Shown here piece by piece: positions 54,465-64,000 of a DNA stretch of 64,000 bases. This DNA is from Gimesia sp. Its GTDB lineage: Bacteria > Planctomycetota > Planctomycetia > Planctomycetales > Planctomycetaceae. The translations under genes were made by a program, and so were the position numbers. Where the stretch lies: the NCBI GenBank assembly GCA_002706765.1, contig PAJV01000004.1, positions 67,408 through 131,407 on the forward strand. The letters run 5' to 3'. Below the pieces are notes generated by a model. That model ran no database searches, was not told the origin of the DNA, and saw only the letters and a program-made list of their open reading frames with translations. The number at the start of each line of letters is the position of its first letter. The first letter of the stretch is position 1.

Positions 54465-55805
54465 TTAACGCGGCTGATCCTCGCCCAGTATCAAACGTGC
54501 CATCCGGGCAGCATTGGCCGGCTCGATATCATCGGGTACATCCTGGCCGGTTGTCAGATATCGAACAGGCAGTTTCACATTCTGGCTCAGGGTCAACAGA
54601 CTGCCCATCACAGGGGCTTCATCCAGTTTGGTCAGAATCATTGATGTCGGTCGTGCTACCTGGAACCGCTGGGCAATCGCTTCCAGAGTTTTTACGCTGG
54701 ATGTCATGCTCATCACCAGCGAGACTTCATCAATGGGAACTTCGCGAAACAGTCTTTCCAGCTCCTGAATTTTAAGATCGTCACTGGGACTGCGACCTGC
54801 GGTATCAATCAACACCAGATCCAGGCCCACCATTTCATCAAGTGCCTGCTGCATTTCTTTTGGCGTACTGACCACCTGCATGGGCAGGTCGATGATTTCG
54901 GCATACGTTCGCAGTTGTTCGACAGCGGCAATTCGATAGGTGTCGACCGTTACCAGTCCCATTTTAATATTATCACGCAGGCGGAAATTAGCTGCCAGTT
55001 TGGCAATCGTGGTTGTTTTACCGACTCCCGTTGGTCCTACCAGTGCCACGACTTTACGTTGCCCGGGCACAGGACGAATCGGCTGGGAACAGACCAATTG
55101 AGATTCAATCAACGCAGCCAGAAGCGATTTGCTGGCAGCTGAGTCTTTTAACTGTTCATGACTCGCGTGCTCTTTCAGTCTGGTAATCAGATCGTGGGCG
55201 ATACTTTCGTCGACTTCCGCTTCGATCAGATCGGTATAGATATGAAACAGTTCAGAAGGTACATCACTGGATCGATGTGAGCGGGTACGACGATCCAGAG
55301 ACTCCAGCATCTCCTGAATTGCATTCAGCTTCTCAGTAAATTCTTCTGTCGGATCAAAATGTTTCTGTGACGGAGTTACTTCGCGCGGGGCAGCTTCTGC
55401 GAATCGTTGTCGGAATCTCGGCTGTTCCGATGGATGGGAGTACGCTGATTCCCGACGGGGTGCGGTTTCGCGTCGAGCAGCTGGAGCTTCCTGATGTGCG
55501 GTCAGTGGTTGAGAGACTGTTTCCCGCTGACGATTTTCCTGTGGCAGATTGGAGGCCCGGTGCCTTAAAGCAGAGCCGGCCCTGGATGAGCGATTTTTGT
55601 TCTGTAATGCAGCCGGAGTTTTTGTTTCGATGCCCAGGCCCGCAGTGATCTCATAGGTTTCCTGTGTTCTGGACCAGGGCAACAGACTTTTGCGACCCGG
55701 AATCTGACGTGTCTGCAGAATGACGGCTTCGCTGCCCATCTCTTCCCGCACCAGCGTCAGTGCTTCCTGCATGGAAGCCGCTTTAAATGTTCGAACATCT
55801 GACAT
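54465..55805 (-). CDS. flhF: FlhF (SRP-like flagellar GTPase)
   Basis: A polar-localised SRP-family GTPase that positions the flagellum. The 446-residue protein has an N-terminal B domain with a long basic, Ser/Arg/Gln-rich linker (about 70-150), then NG domains: P-loop VGPTGVGKTTTIAKLAANF, VDTYRIAAVEQLRTYAEI, IDTAGRSPSDD and MILTKLDEAPVMG. The N-terminus VRTFKAASMQEALTLVREEM is typical. It lies 85 bp after flhA on the same strand. Confidence 0.95.
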   Translation of the reverse strand: MSDVRTFKAASMQEALTLVREEMGSEAVILQTRQIPGRKSLLPWSRTQETYEITAGLGIETKTPAALQNKNRSSRAGSALRHRASNLPQENRQRETVSQPLTAHQEAPAARRETAPRRESAYSHPSEQPRFRQRFAEAAPREVTPSQKHFDPTEEFTEKLNAIQEMLESLDRRTRSHRSSDVPSELFHIYTDLIEAEVDESIAHDLITRLKEHASHEQLKDSAASKSLLAALIESQLVCSQPIRPVPGQRKVVALVGPTGVGKTTTIAKLAANFRLRDNIKMGLVTVDTYRIAAVEQLRTYAEIIDLPMQVVSTPKEMQQALDEMVGLDLVLIDTAGRSPSDDLKIQELERLFREVPIDEVSLVMSMTSSVKTLEAIAQRFQVARPTSMILTKLDEAPVMGSLLTLSQNVKLPVRYLTTGQDVPDDIEPANAARMARLILGEDQPR

Positions 55806-55890
55806 ACTTGATGTTTCCTCTGTTTATTATTCCGTTGAGATCGTTTCTGTATTTGTTTGTATTAAATCGCGTTTGCGAATCAGGATATTT

Positions 55891-58011
55891 TCATGCTGCT
55901 CCGGCGGCAACCTCTTTTTTCAACCGACTGGCAGAGATCTGACCGATCGCTTCCACATCAGTATCACGGGTGATTTCATTGAGACTCAAGACGATTAACC
56001 GGGGAATCATGGGAGATGTAATCTGTTTCAGACCTGCCCTGATCTGGGGATTACACAAGACGATCGGATGTCCGCCTGATTCCACCAGAGGTTCGATCTG
56101 ATCTGCGATGGCCTGGGTAATCACTTCGCCGGTTTGTGGAGCCAGCTTGATGACCAGACCATGTTCGTTGTAATCAATGCCTGACATCAATACGTCTTCC
56201 AGTTCCGGATCAAGCGTCACGACTCTCAACAGTCGTTTACTGTCTCGATACTGCTGACAGATGGCACGTGCCAGGCCGTTGCGAACGTACTCAGTCAAAA
56301 TCATGGGCTCCTTGGTGCGATCTGCATAATCGCCCAGGGACTGGAGAATGGTCTCCAGATCGCGGATCGGCACCCGTTCGCGAAGCAGATTGGAAAGGAC
56401 ATGCTGCACCTGGGAGATCTTCAATACATCAGGAATCAGTTCTTCAACAACTTTGGGCGAGGACTCTTTCAGGTTCTCAATCAGGCCATGGACCTGTTCC
56501 CGTGTCAACAGTTCGCTGCTGTGTTCCCGTACCACTTCAGTCAGGTGGGTAATCACGACTGCCGAAGGTTCCACCACGTTATAGCCCATCAGTTCCGCAC
56601 GTTCTTTCTGCCCCAGTTCAATCCACTTGGCCGGACGACCGAATGCGGGTTCTACTGTATCAATACCCGGTATATCTCCGTTGGTCGCTCCCGTATCGAT
56701 GGCCAGTAATCCATCGGGATAAATCGATCCCCAGGCCACGGCGACATCGCGAATCTTAATCTGGTAATCACGCTGTCCCAGTCGGATGTTATCGCGGATA
56801 CGAACCTTGGGAAGAATAATTCCCAGCTCCTGGGCGATCTTGTGCCGGATGCGCGTCACACGGTCGAGTAAATCACCACCAGTAGCAGGATCAGCCAGTC
56901 TTAACAATCCGACTCCCAGCTCCAGTTCCAGGGGATCAACAAACAGATGATCTTCCGGTTTCGGTTCAGGCTGACTCTGGGTCTGCTGCTGGGTTTCTGC
57001 TTTCTGTTTCTTTACCTCGGCTGCCTGGAGGCCTTTTCGCCGCATCAGCCCAGTGACCACACATCCGATGGCTAAAGCCAGCATCGGTCCAGCGGGCAGG
57101 CCAGTAAACGCCAGGGCAAACAGAAATGTGGCAGCCAGAAACAGGGCTTCCGGATGCCCTGAGAACTGTTTCACCACATCGCCTGGCAGGTTACTGTCGA
57201 CTGAAGTTCGCGTGACAATCAAGCCGGCAGCCAGTGAAATCAGGAAGCCGGGAACCTGTGTGACCAGTCCATCGCCGATTGTTAATGTTGTAAATACGGT
57301 AGCAGCTTTTGAGAGTTCCATGCCGTGGTCGACCATCCCGACATACAGTCCCCCGACAACATTGATCAGGGTAATGATGATACTGGCAATCGAATCGCCG
57401 CGGACAAACTTGCTGGCACCGTCCATGGAACCATAGAAGTCCGCCTGCTCAGTAATTTCACTGCGTCGGGATTTGGCTTCATCGGAACTGATTAAACCGG
57501 CATTCAGATCGGCGTCAATGGCCATCTGCTTCCCGGGCATACTGTCTAAAGCGAAACGGGCAGCGACTTCACTGATACGGGTCGCACCTTTCGTAATCAC
57601 CATAAACTGAATCGTAACCAGGATCACAAAGATGATCAGCCCCACAACCAGCTGACCGCCAGCAACGAAGTGACCGAAAGCTTCAATGACACCCCCGGCA
57701 GCAGCAGTCCCGTCGGCAGCCCCACGTGTTAAAATCAAACGGGTGGACGCCACGTTAAGCACCAGTCGTGCCAATGTGGTCCCCAGCAGAATCGCCGGGA
57801 ATACGCTGAATTCCAGTGGACGCTTGACATAAATCGTTGTCATCAAAATCACTACGGAAACGGTGATATTACAGGACAACAGAAAGTCCATCACGAACGG
57901 AGGCAGAGGCGCAATGATTACCAGGACTGAACTCACTATGACTAGTGGGAAAATCAGCCCGGTGTTGCGCATGATCGATCCGGATAGACCGGTATTGGAC
58001 TCCGGTGGCAT
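55891..58011 (-). CDS. flhA: Flagellar biosynthesis protein FlhA
   Basis: An inner-membrane export-gate component of the flagellar type III secretion apparatus. The 706-residue protein has about eight TM segments in the first 320 residues, the FHIPEP-family signature around RFALDSMPGKQMAIDADLNA, and the cytoplasmic C-terminal domain (from about 360) that docks export chaperones. The start ATG is chosen at 58011 (MPPESNTGLSG), with GGAGG upstream; family length fits. It is the first gene of the cluster. Confidence 0.96.
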   Translation of the reverse strand: MPPESNTGLSGSIMRNTGLIFPLVIVSSVLVIIAPLPPFVMDFLLSCNITVSVVILMTTIYVKRPLEFSVFPAILLGTTLARLVLNVASTRLILTRGAADGTAAAGGVIEAFGHFVAGGQLVVGLIIFVILVTIQFMVITKGATRISEVAARFALDSMPGKQMAIDADLNAGLISSDEAKSRRSEITEQADFYGSMDGASKFVRGDSIASIIITLINVVGGLYVGMVDHGMELSKAATVFTTLTIGDGLVTQVPGFLISLAAGLIVTRTSVDSNLPGDVVKQFSGHPEALFLAATFLFALAFTGLPAGPMLALAIGCVVTGLMRRKGLQAAEVKKQKAETQQQTQSQPEPKPEDHLFVDPLELELGVGLLRLADPATGGDLLDRVTRIRHKIAQELGIILPKVRIRDNIRLGQRDYQIKIRDVAVAWGSIYPDGLLAIDTGATNGDIPGIDTVEPAFGRPAKWIELGQKERAELMGYNVVEPSAVVITHLTEVVREHSSELLTREQVHGLIENLKESSPKVVEELIPDVLKISQVQHVLSNLLRERVPIRDLETILQSLGDYADRTKEPMILTEYVRNGLARAICQQYRDSKRLLRVVTLDPELEDVLMSGIDYNEHGLVIKLAPQTGEVITQAIADQIEPLVESGGHPIVLCNPQIRAGLKQITSPMIPRLIVLSLNEITRDTDVEAIGQISASRLKKEVAAGAA

Positions 58012-58201
58012 CCATGCCTCCGTGATTACAGGGTAATGGGGAAAAAAGACGTTGGAGTGACAGCAAGAATGGTGAAGTGAGTTGTTAAGATTTAGAGATG
58101 TGCGAGAGAGAGGCGAGTGATAATGGAATCTGCAAATTCTGTCCAGAGGATTTCTTCATAATTCGCTCAAGTTTTTATCAGCCTGAGCCGAACCCCTCCT
58201 T

Positions 58202-59629
58202 TCAAGCCAGCATTTTCTTCACCAGATGCGCTTCTTCGACTCCCGTTAAGCGGAAATCGAGACCCTGGTAAAAATAGGAAAGCTCATGATGATCGATCCC
58301 CAGCAGATGTAAGACCGTCGCATGAAAATCGCGGACATGAATTGTGTCCTCCACTGAGTAATATCCCAGTTCGTCAGTTTCTCCTATTGTGACACCAGGT
58401 TTGGATCCGCCACCAGCGACCCACATGGTGAAGGCATCTATATGGTGATCGCGGCCTATCAGATCGCGTGGCTCTCCTTGCGGTGTCCGACCAAATTCGC
58501 CTCCCCAGATCACCAGCGTATCCTCTAACAGACCACGCTGTTTCAGGTCTTTCACCAGAGCTGCTGACGCACGATCCGTCTCCAGGCAGCGGGCATCCAG
58601 CGACTCTTCCAGGTCCGTCCCTTTGTTCCCATGATGATCCCAGTCAGTGTGATAAAGTTGCACAAAACGGCACCCTTTTTCAATTAACCTGCGCGCCAGT
58701 AAACAGTTGCGGGCATAAGAGGGCGTCGCCGGATCAACACCATATAAGTCCAGTGTCTCTTTTGTCTCGCCAGTAAGATCCATTAATTCAGGAGCACTGG
58801 ACTGCATCCGATATGCCATTTCATAGGCGGAGATGCGCGTTGCTATTTCAGGATCCCGCGTCTTCTCCAATCGCAGCGCGTTTAACTGGTTTACGGTCTC
58901 GATAAACTCCGATTGCCGTTGGGAATCAATTCCAGACGGATTTGACAAATTGAGAATTGGATCGGCACCATTTAGAAACGGCACACCCTGGTAGGTCGTC
59001 GGCAGAAAGCCGCTCCCCCATAACGGAGCGCCACCGCGCGGACCACGGGGACCGGACTGTAATACGACGAAGCCTGGCAGGTTCTGCGATTCACTGCCGA
59101 TCCCATATGTCACCCAGGCCCCCATACTGGGGCGTCCAAACTGTTGCGTACCTGTATTCATAAACAGTTTGGCGGGCCCGTGATTGAATACATCCGTTTT
59201 CATACTCTTCAGGATGGTGATGTCATCCGCAATACTCGCCAGATGCGGTACCACATCGGACAGTTCGGTACCTGATTCACCATATTTTTTGAATTTCCGT
59301 CGCGTTCCCAGTAACTTCGCGTCTTTTTTCAGGAAGGCGAACTGCTTGCCTTCGACATACGATTCCGGAATGACCTGACCTTCCAGCTCCTGCAGCTTCG
59401 GCTTATAGTCAAACATTTCCAGCTGGCTGGGTCCGCCAGCCATGAACATGAATATGACATTTTTAGCTTTCGGTGGATGATGGGTTTTACCGAGTGTGGA
59501 AGCCGCAGCCTGCGCCTGTTGTTCCGACTGCATCAAAGCCGCCAGACCGATGGCCCCCGCCCCCACGGCGCAATTTTCAAAAAAATGGCGGCGTGTCAGA
59601 TCTCGTAAACCCAGATTATTTAAACTCAT
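58202..59629 (-). CDS. DUF1501 protein (copy 3)
   Basis: 475 residues. The N-terminus has RR-containing export signal LTRRHFFENCAVGAGAIGLA. Core motifs: FMFMAGGPSQLEMFD, NLPGFVVLQSGPRGPRGG, LVIWGGEFGRTPQGEPRDL and GRDHHIDAFTMWVAGGG. It is closest in pattern to copy 2 (both have GGGPSxLExFD-type and VVIWGGEFGRTP-type stretches). It lies 59 bp after its PSD1 partner and is probably co-transcribed. Confidence 0.9.
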   Translation of the reverse strand: MSLNNLGLRDLTRRHFFENCAVGAGAIGLAALMQSEQQAQAAASTLGKTHHPPKAKNVIFMFMAGGPSQLEMFDYKPKLQELEGQVIPESYVEGKQFAFLKKDAKLLGTRRKFKKYGESGTELSDVVPHLASIADDITILKSMKTDVFNHGPAKLFMNTGTQQFGRPSMGAWVTYGIGSESQNLPGFVVLQSGPRGPRGGAPLWGSGFLPTTYQGVPFLNGADPILNLSNPSGIDSQRQSEFIETVNQLNALRLEKTRDPEIATRISAYEMAYRMQSSAPELMDLTGETKETLDLYGVDPATPSYARNCLLARRLIEKGCRFVQLYHTDWDHHGNKGTDLEESLDARCLETDRASAALVKDLKQRGLLEDTLVIWGGEFGRTPQGEPRDLIGRDHHIDAFTMWVAGGGSKPGVTIGETDELGYYSVEDTIHVRDFHATVLHLLGIDHHELSYFYQGLDFRLTGVEEAHLVKKMLA

Positions 59630-59688
59630 GTATCTCTCTCCCAGAACGCCTTTGATACTCAGTGATAGACATTCATAGTGAAGAAGTG

Positions 59689-62600
59689 TTATTCGCGTGT
59701 AATGAATTCATCCAGGTTCATTAACACGCGTGCGACAGCAGTCCAGCTGGCAGCTTCCGCTATTTCGATCTCTTCGGGCAAATCGCTGGCAGCAACCTGC
59801 TTCGCCTGATGTGGTGATTTTTTGAACCAGGCTCTCTGTTCATTCAGGTATCGTGTCAAAACTTCCAGTTCATGATCTGCAGGAGTACGTGACAGACAGA
59901 TTTGAAAAGCCTGTCTTAATCTTCCCTCATCGTAATCAGGTCCTTCCTGAAGAATCCGGAGCGCAAGTCCCTGGATCAGTTCAAACAGGGACTGGTCATT
60001 AGCCAGTGTTAGCGCCTGCAACGGCGTATTTGAACGCACGCGGCGGGTACACGTGGTATTGCTGTTGGGGGCATCGAATGTCGGCAGCATTGGATATGGA
60101 CTCGAACGCCAGAAGAAAGTATACATGCCTCGACGAAATCGATCAGCGTCCTGCTCTTCAGGCCAGCTTTTCTTATTCTGTGTCAGAACATAGATCCCTT
60201 CCGGCTGCGGTGGATACACACTCGGACCGCCGATCTTTCGGGTCAGCAAACCACTGCTGGCCAGAAACAGGTCCCGAATGGACTCGGCTTCCATACGAAA
60301 ACGGTTTTGCCTTGAGAGCAGAAGATTACGGGGATCCTGTTCCTGGTATTCCGACCTGAAGTCGGAGGCCTGTCGATAAGTGGCGGAAGTTACAATCAGC
60401 TTGTGAAGCTGCTTGACATCCCATTTCAGCCGCATGAATTCCGAGGCCAGCCAGTCTAACAGTTGAGGATGAGTTGGCGGTGTGCCTTGAGTACCAAAAT
60501 CGTTCTCGGTCTCCACAATACCTCTGCCGAAAAAGCGTTGCCAGTAGCGGTTAACGGTCACGCGGGCGGTTAAGGGCTGTTCCGGACTGGTGAGCCAGCG
60601 GGCAAAATCGAGACGCGTCGGTTCTTTCACCTCTTGCGGAAACGGGGGCAGGACAGCGGGTACATCCGGACTGACGGGGGCTCCGGGAGCCAGGAAATTC
60701 CCTCTCAATAGAATAAAGGTTTCACGTGGCTTTGGCAGTTCCTTCATGACCATTGTGGTGACAATGTCTTTATTAAGTCTGGTCTGCTCTGTTTTCTGTT
60801 TGGTCAGCCGTTGATTCAGTTCTACCCACTCAGGGTTTGACTTATGAAAGGCCTCTTTGATGCTGGTCTTCTGTTTTGCATCCCGCTTTTCTTCAGGTAC
60901 TTTCAATATGTCCAGCAGGCCCGGATCGACATTGAAAACACTTGGGGCGATGGTTGTTGTAGAAATTCGAAAGCGTCCCACATTGTATTTCGCATCACGA
61001 GTCTGCGTTAAAGTCACCCTTAATTTCATCGGTTCGGAATGCTGCAATGGTGATTGTAATGAGAACAAAACCCTGCGGTTCACGTTCATATTCCCTTGAC
61101 TGACATTGATGGCCCAACCGGTTTTCAGGTCGCCATCAATCAGGTAACTCGCGGGAAACTTATTCTGTGAATGATCCGCGGTAGCCTGAACCAGTTTTAC
61201 CGGTTCAAAATCCGTCCAGAGATCCCCAGTTTTTTTCGCGACTTCAACAATCACTTCGTCCAGCACAAAGTTTCCATTGCCTGCCCAGCCAGGACCCTTC
61301 TTCGGCAGACTCTCGTGGGTGAGAACTTCCAGTCTTAATCCCGTTGTTTCCGGGGGAATATTTTCGGTTTCGACACGATAGACATCATTGTTGGGAATTT
61401 TTCCGCCCACCAGTAAAGACTGATCTTCCAGAATCGTAATGGTCGCACCATTTTCTGAGATCGCATCCTGAGCCTTGAGAACAGACCAATGCTGTTTGTC
61501 ATCATTAAAAGTCTGTTGGATTGACGCTTTCCACGTTTCGAATTCGGGAGCAAGCAATTTTTCCTGCTCAGCCAGTTGCTTGGTTAGCATGGCAATTTGC
61601 TGCTTGAGTTCAGTCTGCCTGGTTTTCTGTTCGTCTGTGGGTAACGCGAGAGTAGGCGGGGCACTGTTAATATCAGCCGTACTGTTAAAGATGGCGTACA
61701 GCTGATAGAAATCCCGCTGTGTCAGGGGATCATATTTGTGTTTGTGGCATTGTGCACAACCAACGGTCAGCCCCAGAAAAGCGGCTCCTGTTGTATTCAC
61801 ACGGTCCACCACTGCTTCCACGCGGAACTGCTCGGGGTTGGTTCCCCCTTCCTGGTTGATAAGCGTGTTTCGATGAAATCCGGTCGCGATCAACTGCTCG
61901 GTCGCAGGCTGCGGTAGCAGATCCCCGGCTAACTGTTCTGTGACAAACTGATCAAAGGGCATGTTGTCGTTGATGGCCTTGATGACCCAGTCCCGAAATT
62001 TCCAGATCGAACGCGGTCCATCAATTGTAAATCCATTTGAATCCGCATAACGGGCCACATCCAGCCAGTGCCTGGCCCAGCGTTCTCCATAATGAGGAGA
62101 TGCCAGCAATTGATCCACGAGTCTTTCATAAGCCCCCGTTTCCGTATCGGCCAGAAACGCCTGTACCTGCTCCACCGTGGGAGGTAAACCTGTTAAATCC
62201 AGGCTTAATCGGCGAATCAGTGTATGCCGCTCAGCTTCTTCTGAAGGAGTCAGTTTGTTTTGATTCAGCCCCTGAAGAATAAAGGCATCGATCGGATTTC
62301 GAACCCAGTCCTGCTGTGTGACTACGGGAACGGCAGGACGCTTTATGGGTTGAAAAGCCCAGTGCTCCGATGACACCTGGGACTGCGTGAGAACCGACTC
62401 TGATTCTGGAATGTGGCCTCCCTGTTCAATCCACTCTCCAATCAGATTGATCTCCTCCGGTTTGAGAGGAGGCATGTCGTGTGGCATGCGGGGAATTTTA
62501 CCCTGTCCCGTGAGGCTCTGAAACAAGGGGCTGTCGGACTTTTTACCGGGAATGACAGATGGTCCCCGGTCCCCCCCTTTGAGAATATTGGCTCCGTAAT

Positions 62601-62781
62601 CAAGACGCAGTCCCGATTCTTCAGCATCCTGGGAATGACAGTCGTAACAGTACTGCTTTAAAAGAGGACGAATCTGTTTTTCGAAATCTATGCCGACTTT
62701 GTTGTCCGCTGCGAATCCGGAATGCACCATGGCTGTGGTGATCAATACAGTGGCTGTCACATGTCTTAACAAATCCCGCAT
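59689..62781 (-). CDS. PSD1/DUF1549-DUF1553 planctomycete cytochrome-c-like protein (copy 3)
   Basis: 1030 residues from the ATG at 62781 (MRDLLRHVTATVLITTAMVH), chosen because it gives a clean signal peptide ending SGFAAD; an ATG at 62853 would add 24 residues. PSCyt1 heme motif CYDCH at 45-49. PSCyt2 has SPHYGERWARHWLDVARYAD and an intact second CxxCH (CAQCHKHKYDPLT). PSD1 at the C-terminus has NRYWQRFFGRGIVE. Architecture equals copy 2. Its DUF1501 partner follows 59 bp downstream. Confidence 0.9.
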   Translation of the reverse strand: MRDLLRHVTATVLITTAMVHSGFAADNKVGIDFEKQIRPLLKQYCYDCHSQDAEESGLRLDYGANILKGGDRGPSVIPGKKSDSPLFQSLTGQGKIPRMPHDMPPLKPEEINLIGEWIEQGGHIPESESVLTQSQVSSEHWAFQPIKRPAVPVVTQQDWVRNPIDAFILQGLNQNKLTPSEEAERHTLIRRLSLDLTGLPPTVEQVQAFLADTETGAYERLVDQLLASPHYGERWARHWLDVARYADSNGFTIDGPRSIWKFRDWVIKAINDNMPFDQFVTEQLAGDLLPQPATEQLIATGFHRNTLINQEGGTNPEQFRVEAVVDRVNTTGAAFLGLTVGCAQCHKHKYDPLTQRDFYQLYAIFNSTADINSAPPTLALPTDEQKTRQTELKQQIAMLTKQLAEQEKLLAPEFETWKASIQQTFNDDKQHWSVLKAQDAISENGATITILEDQSLLVGGKIPNNDVYRVETENIPPETTGLRLEVLTHESLPKKGPGWAGNGNFVLDEVIVEVAKKTGDLWTDFEPVKLVQATADHSQNKFPASYLIDGDLKTGWAINVSQGNMNVNRRVLFSLQSPLQHSEPMKLRVTLTQTRDAKYNVGRFRISTTTIAPSVFNVDPGLLDILKVPEEKRDAKQKTSIKEAFHKSNPEWVELNQRLTKQKTEQTRLNKDIVTTMVMKELPKPRETFILLRGNFLAPGAPVSPDVPAVLPPFPQEVKEPTRLDFARWLTSPEQPLTARVTVNRYWQRFFGRGIVETENDFGTQGTPPTHPQLLDWLASEFMRLKWDVKQLHKLIVTSATYRQASDFRSEYQEQDPRNLLLSRQNRFRMEAESIRDLFLASSGLLTRKIGGPSVYPPQPEGIYVLTQNKKSWPEEQDADRFRRGMYTFFWRSSPYPMLPTFDAPNSNTTCTRRVRSNTPLQALTLANDQSLFELIQGLALRILQEGPDYDEGRLRQAFQICLSRTPADHELEVLTRYLNEQRAWFKKSPHQAKQVAASDLPEEIEIAEAASWTAVARVLMNLDEFITRE

Positions 62782-63100
62782 GGAAAAACCCGATATAGAA
62801 GGTAAGCCGCGTTTCTGTGATATTGGATCAACTCCGTTCCCACTCAGGAACATAAATCAGAATGCGGGTTCGCTGGAGAAGCAGGCAGGTCGCTTGTTCA
62901 TTGAGTCTGATGCAGAACATCGCTGCAATATCTTCAAAATGAGAAACGATTTAGTTCATCCTAAAGATTTAACTCAGAACCCGGTAAGAGGCTCTCATTC
63001 AGGTTACCAGCAGAAATGGCAGATTGCAAGTTTTTGTTGGATGTACAGTTCTGATTTCCCCTGTTGAACTCCTCATTTTCTGAAGAATTTGCCCTCAGAT
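62782..63100. other. Intergenic region upstream of PSD1 copy 3
   Basis: About 320 bp between two minus-strand genes. It should contain the promoter for the PSD1-DUF1501 operon. No hairpin, repeat or strong promoter pair was recognised. A plus-strand frame running across it is not credible as a gene. Confidence 0.4.
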
Positions 63101-63955
63101 TCACTCGCCTTCAATTCTCAGAGAGGTCAGTTTGACGCGTTGCCGATTAGTGAGAAAGCACAGAAAACATTCTTTTCCCGACTGCAGTGCGGGTTGGGCA
63201 CAGGTGAGCACCCGCCGCCTGCCAATACTGACCACAAAGCGGTTCCCGGTCCCCACCAGCCTTACAGGCACGGCTTCCGGTTTGGTTCGACTCAGATCTA
63301 ACTTGACCTGTTTCAGTTCCAGTCTGGTATTCCCGACAGATTCCGAAATACTGACGGCATCATTTCGAAAATGAATGACACTGGAAACCAGAATCTGATC
63401 GACATGATCTTCTTTCCTGGTCAGTAACTGCAGTTCAAATTCCGGAAAATCCTTATCAACTGCCACACGAAAACTGACACTGATTTTCTGGTACGGCCTG
63501 TTGAATGTTGCCACTGAAACCTGATCCGCAGCAGATTCCATTCCTTCTTCGGTGAACAGCCAGCCCTGACTTTTCCAGAACAGTTTGTAAAAAGGGTTCT
63601 GCCAGCTGGTTGATTCCAGTTCACCTTCGTTGATGGTATTCAGGTCAGGTAAGAGAGGTTTTCGATTGGTGGCCTGAGTCAGAACAAGATCCACTGTTGA
63701 GTCAGAGGAAACAGAACCTGGCTGGATATTAGCCACCTCTGCTTTGTGCGCACTCCCGGAAGGCACGACAGCCACGGCAGGCGCTGGATTGAAGTTTCCT
63801 GATGGATAAACAGGCTGATTTGTCTCACGGATCTGAATCCAGTAAATCAAAAAAGCCGACACCAGCGTAAGGCAGACAAACAGCATCACACTGGAGTGGA
63901 CACGTATTCGTTTTGGTTCTGTTTGGGGATCTGTTTCTGATTCCTCAGGCATCAT
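63101..63955 (-). CDS. Single-TM hypothetical protein with large extracytoplasmic domain
   Basis: 284 residues. A 20-residue charged N-terminus (MMPEESETDPQTEPKRIRVH) precedes one TM segment (about 22-43, VMLFVCLTLVSAFLIYWI), so the bulk lies outside the cytoplasm. After a Pro/Ser/Val linker there is a domain of about 160 residues with beta-strand character (FRVAVDKDFPEFELQLLTRK) ending LTSLRIEGE, which resembles a LamG-like beta-sandwich without a clear match. Function unknown. The gene runs in from the right with the PSD1 operon 320 bp downstream. Confidence 0.65.
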   Translation of the reverse strand: MMPEESETDPQTEPKRIRVHSSVMLFVCLTLVSAFLIYWIQIRETNQPVYPSGNFNPAPAVAVVPSGSAHKAEVANIQPGSVSSDSTVDLVLTQATNRKPLLPDLNTINEGELESTSWQNPFYKLFWKSQGWLFTEEGMESAADQVSVATFNRPYQKISVSFRVAVDKDFPEFELQLLTRKEDHVDQILVSSVIHFRNDAVSISESVGNTRLELKQVKLDLSRTKPEAVPVRLVGTGNRFVVSIGRRRVLTCAQPALQSGKECFLCFLTNRQRVKLTSLRIEGE

Positions 63956-64000
63956 TAAGTCTATCCATCAATCCCTGTCATGATATGTCCCGAAGTCTGG

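Overview
The window looks like a chromosome segment of a marine planctomycete, most like Gimesia/Planctomyces-type genomes. This is inferred from family content, not from a search. The pointers are three copies of the PSD1-type cytochrome / DUF1501 gene pair, an ECF sigma factor next to a FecR-LamG membrane protein, a DUF1559 prepilin-like protein, a PVM-type (Planctomycetes-Verrucomicrobia) bacterial microcompartment operon, and the futalosine menaquinone gene mqnE. No tRNA, rRNA or CRISPR array was seen.

Layout. 1-3.5 kb: the 3' part of a HExxH metallopeptidase-like gene, then a mobile-DNA patch with an IS4-family element that has 30-bp perfect terminal inverted repeats, an intact REP-associated tyrosine transposase (RAYT), a duplicated and decayed RAYT 3' end, and a REP-like hairpin. 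3.5-8.4 kb: an LRR membrane protein, an MHS-family transporter, and a FecR/LamG protein translationally coupled to an ECF sigma factor. 8.8-19.8 kb: two PSD1 + DUF1501 pairs separated by a DUF1559 gene. 19.8-34.5 kb: mixed housekeeping and hypothetical genes (SDR protein, def, fmt, a lipoprotein peptidase, UbiA prenyltransferase, mqnE, a VOC protein, a large coiled-coil protein, trxA, purN) ending in a frameshifted TolC-like pseudogene.

34.9-45.6 kb: the centrepiece, a 14-gene co-directional microcompartment operon. The order is DeoR regulator, PduL, BMC-H, BMC-H, acetate kinase, BMC-P, membrane protein, CoA-acylating aldehyde dehydrogenase, BMC-P, RpiB-like protein, BMC-P, class II aldolase, lactate/malate-type dehydrogenase, and a LacD/DeoC-like protein. 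By family knowledge this is the compartment planctomycetes use for L-fucose/L-rhamnose breakdown. The aldolase releases lactaldehyde, which the aldehyde dehydrogenase oxidises to lactyl-CoA; PduL and the kinase then give lactyl-phosphate and ATP, while the dehydrogenase is thought to recycle NADH. Encapsulation-peptide-like helices are visible on four proteins. Three members (membrane protein, RpiB-like protein, LacD-like protein) have no settled role and are the best candidates for new biology.

45.6-51.7 kb: a YfhO-like membrane protein, an FHA protein, an NTF2-like secreted protein and a DUF58-MoxR pair. 51.9-58.0 kb: a flagellar regulatory/export operon on the minus strand (flhA, flhF, flhG, a small membrane protein, fliA). 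58.2-64.0 kb: a third PSD1-DUF1501 pair, then a single-TM protein of unknown function.
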